The position numbers and the translations under genes are program-made. 64,000 nt of DNA from Taudactylus pleione (Eukaryota; Chordata; Amphibia; Anura; Myobatrachidae), in assembly GCA_031769625.1 (NCBI GenBank), contig JAUIMM010000602.1, positions 620,001 to 684,000 of the forward strand, read 5' to 3'. Shown in pieces: positions 45,787-55,268 of this stretch. Numbering within the stretch: position 1 is the stretch's first letter; every line of letters begins with the position of its first letter. Below the pieces are notes generated by a model that saw nothing but the letters and a program-made list of their open reading frames with translations, was not told where the DNA came from and did no database searches.

Positions 45787-46160
45787 TAGGTCCCTGTTTC
45801 CAGCACTAATTCTCCTGTGGAGCACGCCTGGTCATTGCTAGGGTCCTTGCTGTTAGATTTGTGCTGTGTTCTCTATTAGAGTAAAATTGGTGTAATAATG
45901 GTTTTCTTGCAAACAGCTGTAAATGGCCTTCCCATTGGGCAAGTCCTATTGGCTATGTCCCATTGTATATGTAAGAGAAAAGGGTAATCCCTGACTGAGG
46001 AGATGAATGTCAGCCTTATTGAGGACTTGATAGGAAAGATTGCTTACTATTTCTTTGTGTTCATCTTTTTGGTGGTAGCACATTTTCCTTCCAGTACTTA
46101 TCTTCTCTCCAGTATCTTCTCTCTCTGTTTTCGGGGTTCCTTCTCTCCTCTTTATATTCC
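45787..46160. other. Unassigned intron sequence
   Basis: No feature recognised. Confidence 0.35.
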
Positions 46161-46590
46161 CATTGGTCCTGTCTGTGTTCCTCACAGCTGCTCTGAGTGA
46201 TCCAGGTCCCTTCTGTGTTCCTCACAGCTGCTTTGAGCGATCCAGGTCCTGTCTGTGTTCCTCACAGCTGCTCTGAGCGATCCAGGTCCCGTCTGTGTTC
46301 CTCACAGCTGCTTTGAGCGATCCAGGTCCTGTCTGTGTTCCTCACAGCTGCTCCGAGCTATCCAGGTCCCATCTGTGTTCCCCACAGCTGCTCTGAATGA
46401 TCCAGGTCCCATCTGTGTTCCCCACAGCTGCTCTGAATGATCCAGGTCCCATCTGTGTTCCTCACAGCTGCTCTGAATGATCCAGGTCCCGTCTGTGTTC
46501 CTCACAGCTGCTCTGAGCGATCCAGGTCCTGTCTGTGTTCCTCACAGCTGCTCTGAGCTATCCAGGTCCCATCTGTGTTCCCCACAGCTG
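46161..46590. repeat. 40-bp minisatellite, about 10 copies
   Basis: Unit TCCAGGTCCCGTCTGTGTTC plus CTCACAGCTGCTCTGAGCGA, very regular. Confidence 0.95.
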
Positions 46591-47165
46591 GTTTGGAAAA
46601 GATTCCCAGGCTCCTAAATTTATGTATTTTGCTTAGGACAGCAGTTTGTCAGTGGCATATACAGGCACAATAAGGAGCAGATAACAGTAATGCTCAGCCA
46701 CCGGGAGTCTTTATAATGGAATAATGTGTTATATGTGCTAGGAATAATAACTTATTGAGCATATCCCAGGAGAGAGTTATGGGGCATTTCAGGAATCATT
46801 CCCAGAGCTTGTGACAAAACCTAAGCAATCCCCCATTCTGATTATGTATGGATGTTATTTCTATGTATGTAATATGTGTGTCTCTAGGAAATAGAGTGAA
46901 TAGTGTCATTTGTGTAATTATATTTTATGTAATTATGGGGTCTGACATTGTCTGTTTCTAGGGTGACAAGAAAACAGAAACTAAATTATCTGGAAAGCCC
47001 TCGTTTCTGTCCCATTGTTATGTAACTGGATACCTGTAATGACAGCTGTGGAGTCAGGAGCATAGTGACATATAAATTGTTTATTGAAACAAAAACATAG
47101 TGCAGGCAATGCAGAGAAGCCAGGAGTGATACATGAACCGGACGGGAACTGGTGGTAACAGAAAC
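46591..47165. other. Unassigned intron sequence
   Basis: No feature recognised. Confidence 0.35.
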
Positions 47166-47520
47166 TTGAGGGTCTGCAAAGCTGGATACAAACAAGAACC
47201 ATATACTGCAGAGTGGGTGAGTCAGAGTCACATGCAGCAATAGGAGGGACAGCTTGCAGAGGCCCAGCTGGCTTTAGCTGCACATATTATAGGCTGGGGA
47301 TATACAGACTGGGTACAAACAAGAACCATATACTGCAGAGTGGGTGAGTCAGAGTCACATGCAGTAATAGGAGGGACAGCTTGCAGAGGCCCAGCTGGCT
47401 TTAGCTGCACATATTATGGGCTGGGGATATACAAGCTATATACAAGCAAAGGCAAAAAGCTGCAGAGTAGATGAGACAGACTCACAGACAGCAGTAGAGC
47501 TGCATTTTGCAGAAGTCCAG
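47166..47520. repeat. About 126-bp tandem duplication, 2.5 copies
   Basis: AACAAGAACCATATACTGCA and AGGGACAGCTTGCAGAGGCC recur at about 47190/47315 and 47245/47370; a third, diverged unit follows. Confidence 0.88.
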
Positions 47521-47676
47521 TAGAGGAGATCAGGTTCAGGCCGTGTAATACAATCCATTTAAAACAGTCAATAACCAGCAGGGTGCATAGTGAGGGGCAG
47601 CAATAAATAGTATCTGAGACAGGTGCAGGTGGTTAAACAGGGGAGTGATATTAATTCCTGCATGTGAGGAGACAAT

Positions 47677-48214
47677 GGGCCTGATTCAGACCCACTCGCG
47701 AGCGGCTGTCCGCTCGCAAGTGGGTCGATGTTATGGACTGAGCATGCGCACGACGGAGGGAGCTCCGTCGAGCGCATGCGCCAGACGCGACGAGCGAAGG
47801 AAAGTCCTTCGCTCGTTGTGTCCGATCAAAGGGGGCGTGCTGTCAATGTTGATTGACAGCACGCCCCCTTTGGTGGGCGTGCCTCCCTGACGGGGGCGTT
47901 CCCACGGGAACGCCTCCCGTCAGAAGCCGGCCCACTGACATCACTAGTGATGTCAGTGGGAGTGATTTTGGCTCTGATAGAGCCAAAATCACTCCGGAGC
48001 TTGCGGTTGAAAACCTCAACCGCAGGCTCCGGCTCGCAAATTCGATGGTCGCGATGGTCTCGACCATCGCGACCATCACAATGCACGCTCGTATAGCCTG
48101 TGGGTGGTGACCCACAGCTATACGAGCGTCCAGGAGGACGCTCCATGAAAATGGAGCCCGGCCCTCATTCAGAGCGTGCGCTCTGCTCAGAGCGTACGGC
48201 TCTGAATGAGGGCC
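47677..48214. mobile_element. Hairpin-chain element, copy 6 (538 bp), clearest example
   Basis: Ends GGGCCTGATTCAG and inverse GGCCCTCATTCAG; AAT on both sides (47674-47676, 48215-48217). Twelve hairpins in a row: 47690-47725, 47742-47779, 47790-47815, 47827-47872, 47888-47922, 47931-47960 (perfect), 47961-47993, 47994-48032, 48044-48077, 48086-48128, 48140-48157, 48172-48202. They are separated by 0-20 bases. Near reverse complement of copy 1. Lies in intron 1 of the plus-strand gene. Confidence 0.92.
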
Positions 48215-48288
48215 AATGTCAGAATACATCAGCAGCACCTCTGGTGGCACAGAGGTGCTGCAGGCCAGATTCAAAATAAAGGACAGTG

Positions 48289-48761
48289 AGGGTCTTTCAG
48301 AGTCGGTCGCGAGCGATAAGCGCTCGCAACCGACTCGATGTTGCCCCACTGGGCATGCGCACGACGAAGCCGGCTAGCGATGGGCGCGCCGTCGCCAAGG
48401 GTCTCGCACCAGATGGGGCGAGCAGTCGATGGTGATTGACAGCTCGCCCCATTTGGTGGGCGGGCAGGGGGCATGCCTGCCCAAACGGAGGCGTGATGTC
48501 AGTGGGGAGCTCCCTGCTCGATCAGAGCAGGAAGCTCTCTGGGGCTTACGAGTGCCCAGACCCAACCTTAGGGTCTGGTCGTAAGCCCCGATGGTCACGA
48601 TGGTCTTGACCATCGCGACCATCACCCATGTCGGTCGCTAGAGCTGTGGGTGTTAACCCACAGCTTAGCGATCGACAAGGAGGTGGTCGTTCAGGATACA
48701 ACCGGCCGCCCTAATTCAGGGCGACCGCTTGCATCTAACGACCGCCACTGAATGAGGTCCT
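48289..48761. mobile_element. Hairpin-chain element, copy 7 (473 bp)
   Basis: Ends AGGGTCTTTCAG and inverse AGGACCTCATTCAG, GTG on both sides (48286-48288, 48762-48764). Same hairpin order as copy 6 but with other arm sequences: 48301-48335, 48409-48456, 48507-48537, 48541-48589 and others. It starts only 75 bp after copy 6. Confidence 0.85.
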
Positions 48762-49057
48762 GTGTCCTAACACCAATGTAGCTTATTTCCAGTGGTGCAA
48801 AGAGCATCTGATTTTGTGTCTGGGAGGAATAAGACCTCCGGCCAGGAGAGGAGCATTGATGTTACCTTATGCAGTACAGTGTTGTGTAACGGCCTCTGAG
48901 AAGTCTTATGGGGCTGGGTCACATGGACCTCTGACAGACACTGACCAGGGCTCTATGGCTGAGGGGATAGGGGAGACTTACTGGTCACTCAGTGTTACAT
49001 GTCTGACTGTGTTACATGTGTTCTCTGTGATGTGTATTTTATTCTATTTATCCCTAG

Positions 49058-49207
49058 ACAGTCCTGCTGTGAGGAACCAGAGTCTTTATTACACATCACA
49101 CGTTCTGTATTCTCACTGATTCACTGAGGATGGAAAAGGACGAGAGTCACAGGACTGAGAGGATCTTACATCTGACCCTGGAGATCATCTACGTACTAAC
49201 TGGGGAG
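49058..49207 (+). CDS. Start-codon exon of the plus-strand zinc-finger-type gene
   Basis: Acceptor CTATTTATCCCTAG, 72 bases of 5' UTR, ATG at 49130-49132, then MEKDESHRTERILHLTLEII and YVLTGE to a donor GGGGAG|GTGAGA, phase 0. This is the conserved N-terminus of frog zinc-finger proteins (usual form MxKDRSHMTERILNLTLEIIYLLTGE). The ATG is chosen because it begins that motif. The role of the domain is not established. The donor sequence recurs in the following intron repeat. Confidence 0.9.
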
Positions 49208-49890
49208 GTGAGAGGCTATAGTAATAATACAGGGACATGACTGGGGAGGTGAGGGGATCTGGGAGTTATACAGTGACATCACTTATATCTATAGTAATAA
49301 TACAGGGACATGACTGGGGAGGTGAGGGGATCTGGGAGTGTCACAGTGACATCACTTATATCTATAGTAATAATACAGGGACATGACTGGGGAGGCGAGG
49401 GGATCTGGGAGTGTCACAGTGACATCACTTATATCTATAGTAATAATACAGGGACATGACTGGGGAGGTGAGGGGATCTGGGAGTTATACAGTGACGTCA
49501 CTTATATCTATAGTAATAATACAGGGACATGACTGGGGAGGTGAGGGGATCTGGGAGTCACAGTGACATCACTTATATCTATAGTAATAATACAGGGAGA
49601 TGACTGGGGAGGTGAGGGGATCTGGGAGTGTGACAGTGACATCACTTATATCTATAGTAATAATACAGGGACATGACTGGGGAGGTGAGGGGATGTGGGA
49701 GTGTCACAGTGACATCACTTATATCTATAATAATACAGGGACATGACTGAGGAGGTGAGGGGATCTGGGAGTGTCACAGTGACATCACTTATATCTATAA
49801 TAATACAGGGACATGACTGGGGAGGTGAGGACATCTGGGGGTGTGACAGTGACATCACTTACATCTATATTAATGATACAGGTATGTGAT
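49208..49890. repeat. 73-bp intron minisatellite carrying copies of the splice donor
   Basis: About nine units with GGTGAGGGGATCTGGGAGTG, CACAGTGACATCACTTATAT and AGTAATAATACAGGGACATG; each ends CTGGGGAGGTGAGG, matching the exon end and donor at 49200-49212. Confidence 0.93.
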
Positions 49891-50215
49891 TTGGGAGGTG
49901 ACGAGATCTGGGAGGGTCACTGTGACATCACTCTGACCTGATCGCTCAGAGCAGCTGTTCTTAGTATCAGTCCTGACTGTAGTTGGGAGTTATTACATTT
50001 CACATATTATGTTATTTTCTTTCTGTCATTGACACAAAGATGTTGTAGCAGCAGGAGATATTATATACTGTACATTTTCCTGTATATAGGAGATTGTTGC
50101 AAGACATGTATTTGTAAAATTGTCTTCTTGTATATTATGCAAAGTGATCACTTGAATAAACAGTCCCATTTAGGTTTAATTTACCTTCTCATTGATGTCC
50201 TCCTCCAATACACAG

Positions 50216-50467
50216 GATTACACAGTAGTGAAGAAGACATCCGGTGACGGTGAGACACTCAGCAGCCATCCCCGTTTATCAGGAGGACTGAGCAGGACCC
50301 AGAGCTCCATCACTGTGCCTCCACCTCACTCACTGATACATGAGAGACACAATGACCAGAAGATACTGGAACTCACCAACAAGCTGCTGACTGGAGAGAT
50401 GACTGCTGGGAATGGGATAGTATACAGTAACACAGAGGAGAATCACAAGATCCCACAGGAGCATCAG
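50216..50467 (+). CDS. Second coding exon of the plus-strand gene
   Basis: Acceptor CCTCCAATACACAG, 84 codons, donor GAGCATCAG|GTGGGT, phase 0 both sides. Reads DYTVVKKTSGDGETLSSHPR, then PPPHSLIHERHNDQKILELT and TEENHKIPQEHQ. In related genes a KRAB exon lies between LLTGE and TEENHKIPQ; here NKLLTGEMTAGNGIVYSN leads directly into TEENHK within one exon, so the KRAB exon and its introns appear to have been deleted or skipped by retention of a fused exon. Open frame joins the exons before and after. Confidence 0.88.
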
Positions 50468-50570
50468 GTGGGTGACATTTAGGGTCTAAATCTGTGTGTG
50501 TTATACACTCATATCCTACTGTTTAATGTCTAATAATGAAATCTAACATTAAAAAACTATTTCTGTTTAG

Positions 50571-51060
50571 TGCGCGGCGCTGACTAATATTATGATAGAA
50601 GATACAGAGGGAGAATATGAGACATATGTAACTGATATGAAGGCAGAAGATACAGAGGGAGAATATGAGACGTATGTGACTGATATGAAGGCAGAAGATA
50701 TAGAAGAAGAGACGTATGTGACTGATATGAAGGCAGAAGATATAGAGGGGGAGGAAGAGACGTATGTGACTGATAATAAGGTAGAAGATATAGAGGGAGA
50801 AGAAGAGACATATGTGACTGATAATAAGGTAGAAGATATAGAGGGAGAAGAAGAGACGTATGTGACTCTTAATAAGGCAGAAGATATAGAAGAAGAAGAA
50901 GACATGTATGTGACTGCTTTGAAAGCAGAAAATACAGGTGGAGAAGAAGAGACGTATGTGACTGATAATAAAACAGAAGATATAGAGGGAGAAGAAGAGA
51001 CATATGTGAGGGGTGATCAGCAGTATAAGGAGGAGGAAATCCTTACAGATATCAGCACAG
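50571..51060 (+). CDS. Acidic-repeat exon of the plus-strand gene
   Basis: Acceptor ATTTCTGTTTAG, 163 codons plus one base, donor AGCACAG|GTAAGT (phase 1). Encodes about nine tandem 16-residue repeats of EDIEGEEETYVTDNKV type (48-bp units), then VRGDQQYKEEEILTDIST, the usual end of this exon. One repeat is common in frog homologues, so this exon has grown by tandem duplication and makes a strongly acidic stretch. The phase-1 donor should join a finger exon starting DGHTSRN; none follows in this window, so the gene is truncated or its last exon lies beyond 64 kb. Confidence 0.9.
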
Positions 51061-51179
51061 GTAAGTTATATTCACTTACTACTGAAAAAGTTGCGTATTT
51101 TCCTTGTTCAGTCACTACAGCAATCTCTAATCCTACACCCTCCTCTGTCAGTACAAACTAATGAGGAAAATGTATCTGC
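51061..51179. other. Start of intron 4
   Basis: Donor GTAAGT at 51061; no other feature before the 118-bp array. Confidence 0.6.
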
Positions 51180-52065
51180 TCAGTGGGGGAGTCAGGAGCC
51201 ATCAGTCCCTATTACTCCTGCTCTCCCCCTCACATCATGTCACTGTGTGTTACCAGCCCAGAGATCTGACCAGTCTCCTCCCCACACTCTCTGGTGTATC
51301 TCATACATCAGGAGCCATCAGCCCCTATTATACTCCTGCTCTCCCCCTCACATCATGTCACTGTGTGTTACCAGCCCAGAGATCTGACCAGTCTCCTCCC
51401 CACACTCTCTGGTGTATCTCATACATCAGGAGCCATCAGCCCCTATTATACTCCTGCTCTCCCCCTCACATCATGTCACTGTGTGTTACCAGCCCAGAGA
51501 TCTGACCAGTCTCCTCCCCACACTCTCTGGTGTATCTCATACATCAGGAGCCATCACACCCTATTATACTCCTGCTCTCCCCCTCACATCACGTCACTGT
51601 CTGTTACCAGCCCGGAGATCTGACCAGTCTCCTCCCCACACTCTCTGGTGTATCTCATACATCAGGATACATCAGCCCCTATTATACTCCTGCTCTCCCC
51701 CTCACATCATGTCACTGTGTGTTACCAGCCCAGAGATCTGACCAGTCTCCTCCCCACACTCTCTGGTTTATCTCATACATCAGGAGCCTTCAGCCTCTAT
51801 TATACTCCTGCTCTCCCCCTCACATCATGTCACTGTGTGTTACCAGCCCAGAGATCTGACCAGTCTCCTCCCCACACTCTCTGGTTTATCTCATACATCA
51901 GGAGCCTTCAGCCTCTATTATACTCCTGCTCTCCCCCTCACATCATGTCACTGTGTGTTACCAGCCCAGAGATCTGACCAGTCTCCTCCCCACACTCTCT
52001 GGTTTATCTCATACATCAGGAGCCTTCAGCCTCTATTATACTCCTGCTCTCCCCCTCACATCATG
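51180..52065. repeat. 118-bp minisatellite, about 7.5 copies
   Basis: Units spaced exactly 118 bp (51294, 51412, 51530, 51648...), with CCTGCTCTCCCCCTCACATC and GAGATCTGACCAGTCTCCTC. Reverse complement of the array at 28862-29640. It ends in a (GT)n run at 52066-52081. Overlapping open frames of 109 codons are array artefacts. Confidence 0.95.
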
Positions 52066-52320
52066 TGTGTGTGTGTGTGTATTTGAAATACAGGATTATA
52101 ATGATGCACGTCATAGAGAAATTATAATACAGTTAATAAAACAGGTCCAAAAACATGGCAATCACCATTCACAAGATCTGATTGGAAACTTCAAATGATG
52201 CATCTGAATGCCTAGATCCTTGGTCACTGTTGGTAATAGCTGTTTGTGCTTTGTTATTTGTATTTTACAGGGTGTCCTAGTGAGAACGTGTGTGTGTGTA
52301 GTTTTGGGAGAAACTCCATA

Positions 52321-53111
52321 TACAATACTGTGCAAAAGTTTTAGGCAGGTGTGGAAAAAAAATGCAGCAAAGTAAGAAAACTTTTAGAAATAGAAATGTT
52401 ATTACTTTATTTTTATTAATTAATAAAGTGCAAAGTGAATGAACAGTAATCTAAATCAAATCAATATTTAGTGTGACCACCCTTTGCCTTCAAAACGGCA
52501 TCAGTTCTTCTAGGTACACTTGCACAAAATCATGGATTTTGTATGATTATAGTCTGGTGTATGATTAACCAATAATACCAAACAGGTGATAATGATCATC
52601 TCTGAGAAATACAGGCAAGTACTTATCCATCATGCAATGCCATCAGGGAGGCGTCTGATTGGCTCCAAATATATTCTGCAGCAGGACAATGGCCCCAAAC
52701 ATACAGCCAATGTCATTAAGAACTATCTTCAGCGTAAAGAAGAACAGGGAGTCCTGGAAGTGATGATATGGCCCCACAGAGCCCTGATCTCACAATCATT
52801 GAGTCTGTCTGGGATTACATGAGGAGACAGAAGGATCTGAGCAAGCTACATCCACAGAAGATCTGTGGTTTGGTCTCCAAGATGTTTGGAACCTCCCTGC
52901 CGAGTTCCTTCAAATACTTTGTGCAAGTGTACCTAGAAGAATTGATGCAGTTTGAAGACAAAGGGTGGTCAGACCAAATATTCATTAGATTTCTGTTCAT
53001 TCACTTTGCATTTTGTTAATTGATAAAAATAAACTAATACTTATATTTGTGAAATCATTCGTACTTTGCAGCATTTTTTCCACACCTGCCTAAAACTAGC
53101 ATAGTACTGTA
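52321..53111 (+). mobile_element. Tc1/mariner-type transposon relic
   Basis: Left end TACAATACTGTGCAAAAG and right inverse TACAGTACTATGC, both followed by TTTTAGGCAGGTGTGG; flanked by TA. Only about 790 bp remain, so the N-terminal half of the transposase is deleted. Confidence 0.88.
52586..53019 (+). pseudogene. Tc1-type transposase, C-terminal catalytic fragment
   Basis: SEKYRQVLIHHAMPSGRRLI then QQDNGPKHTANVIKNYL carries the second catalytic aspartate. A frame change near 52770 leads to PQSPDLTIIESVWDYMRR with the third acidic residue (E) of the DDE triad, and on to the C-terminus. The first aspartate and DNA-binding domain are missing. Confidence 0.88.
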
Positions 53112-54001
53112 TATTCATCATATATCCTCCGAACTCGTATAACCTCTGCAACGGCTCACACAGCCCTGCCTCGTTCCGGCTGTTGCTAGGCTACCAGGAC
53201 GCTGCATGATATCATCATGTCAGCCACACTGCCTTCTGGTCCCGGCTGTTGCCTGGCTGTTTTCCCTTACAGGGTATTTATGCAGATTAGAGGGCTTGTC
53301 CCAGCGGGCATGCTGATTGGGTGTCTGTTTATGTAAGAGGCAGTGAGGACATAGCCTCTCTATTATAGCATCCTGTCTGCCCTTGGTGCTGACCTGCTCC
53401 CTGATACCTCCTGCCTGTTACTGGAATCCTGACTCCCCTTGCACCTGTTCCTGCCTTTTTGTGCCTCCTGCTTGTTCCTAAACATCCGGACCTTCCTGCA
53501 CCCTGTCCCTGCTTCCTGTCCTGATTTCTTGACCTTCCAGCTCAGTACCGGTTTCATTCTTCTCCTGATTGCTGACCCTGGTCTCAGCTATTGCCTCCTG
53601 GTTCTCAGCACCAGTCATCTGGCTCCGGTTTCATTGCACCCTGTTTCCCACTCCAGCTTACGCTCTGCTGCCACCTGGTTTCCATCATAAGCTCCTACTA
53701 TCTTGAGTATAAGACCTGGAGACATCCAAGTAACTGTGAGAATATAAATATCTATGGGAAAGGCAGTTGCTATAGGTGACGACCTCTTTAGCCAGACTCT
53801 AGGAGTTTATGTGGATCCCTGGGTGTGCCCTAATAAAAAGGGACTTTCATTAGCAAAAGATATTATATGTAATAAGTTATTAGCGCATTTATTTACAGAG
53901 GATGTAAAACCTTTACCTACAATAACACAATATAATGCAACATGGAAATATCAACATAATATCAATAAAATATGTCTCATTTTAACAGTCACTTAAATAT
54001 A
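53112..54001. other. Unassigned; GC-richer part may be LTR-derived
   Basis: 53140-53700 has a promoter-like stretch (GGGTATTTATGCAGATTAGA, CTCTCTATTATAGCATCCTG) reminiscent of retroelement LTRs, but I found no matching ends. An AT-rich 80-codon frame at 53754-53996 resembles nothing I recognise. Confidence 0.35.
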
Positions 54002-54894
54002 TTTCTTCTTCAGGGTCCATAGGGGGTCCACAGCGTTAACCTTGGGGTATAGGTTGGGAGCCAAATCCGGGCACCATGCAGTTAAAGCTTTCAGCTCCCA
54101 TGATGCTCTGGGTCTACTCTCCCTATAAGCCCGCCCCCAAGGCAGAGGCACCTCAATTTTAGTTGGTGCCCGGTCGGAGTCGGGTCACCCTTAGCGCAGA
54201 GGGGCTACTTAGCAGCCTAAGCTTATTTTAATTAAAAGATTTTTAATTTATTTTATTTATTTTTTACTAGTCTTCAGAGCGGCAGCATCAGACTGTCCAT
54301 TGGACTTCCAAGCTGCTGCTGCTACACCTCGCTGGCGCCGCGATGCCAGTACAGATCTGGGGATTGCGGCGGACCCCAGAGTCTCTACTAGCCGGGCTCT
54401 GGAGACTCCCACGACTGCTGCCTGAGCAGCGGGGATCAGGTAAGATGCTGCCTCCGGTCTCTGGGGACCGACTGGAGGCGATAGCGGCAGCTGGCTCCCC
54501 CCTCTGTGGAGGCATACCCCGTGTGACCGCTAGACCACCAGGGAGTTATGCTGGCAGCAGGAACCGGCGTCCCGGGGGTTAATTGCTAGCCAGAGGAGGC
54601 AGTCTTCCCTGTCTAGCGGCTCCTCCCCTCAGCTCAGGGCGCCTTTCCATCGTAAGGTCTGGCGTCCCTGAGCTGCATTCCTCCGCAGGCCGCGCTTCCT
54701 CTGAGGTCTCCAGGTGGGCATTTTCTCTGTGGTGCAGCAGCAGAACTCCTAGGATAACAGTGAGCCCAGTCCCCTGCGTACCTGGCCTTTTGGGTGCGTG
54801 TACACAGCGCTATAGCATTCCTAGACACTGAATCTGGGCAGTTGAATGTAGCGACATTTGTAGTATATTATATGTAATGTTTATGTATATATAT
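54002..54894 (+). mobile_element. DIRS copy D4/D6, left part
   Basis: Begins TTTCTTCTTCAGGGTCCATA with the DIRS left terminal repeat and leader (closely parallel to 55269-56190 of D5) and stops at the AT run before CAGTGTTCGC. The matching continuation (TTTCTGCATTGTATGTGAC) starts at 63492, so both parts are one copy split by the element at 54895-63491. Confidence 0.82.
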
Positions 54895-55268
54895 CAGTGT
54901 TCGCAAAATACGCGCTATAGCTCGTTTTTATGCGCTACAGGCAGAAAGGGACTCAGATTTAAAAAAGGAGCGGGTCCCGTCCGACGCGTTGTCCGTGTCA
55001 CTAACATATACCCTACCAAACTTAGTGCTGGGCTGCCTTTGCTGCTCTTGCTACACGTGGTTGGCAGCCAACAGCATGGTCTTGGTCACCTCTGATTGGC
55101 TGAAACTCCCGTCCTGGCTTGTGGGGCGGGGTCTGGCCGAGCAGTGTTCAGGTCCCCCTCTCTCAGGAGGCCCCCCGACCAGCGACAGTGCCAGCCAGTC
55201 TGTGTGGGATCCGCGACGCTGCTTCATTGTCACTGGTATCTCTCCCGGCCGGCTCAATAAAGTTGTTG

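Noticed and set aside
51162..52086. Series of overlapping 109-codon frames after the acidic exon
   Set aside because: They come from the 118-bp minisatellite behind a good splice donor at 51061, so they are intronic.
53754..53996. 80-codon open frame as a coding exon
   Set aside because: No resemblance recognised, very AT-rich, stops soon after, no splice sites that fit neighbours.
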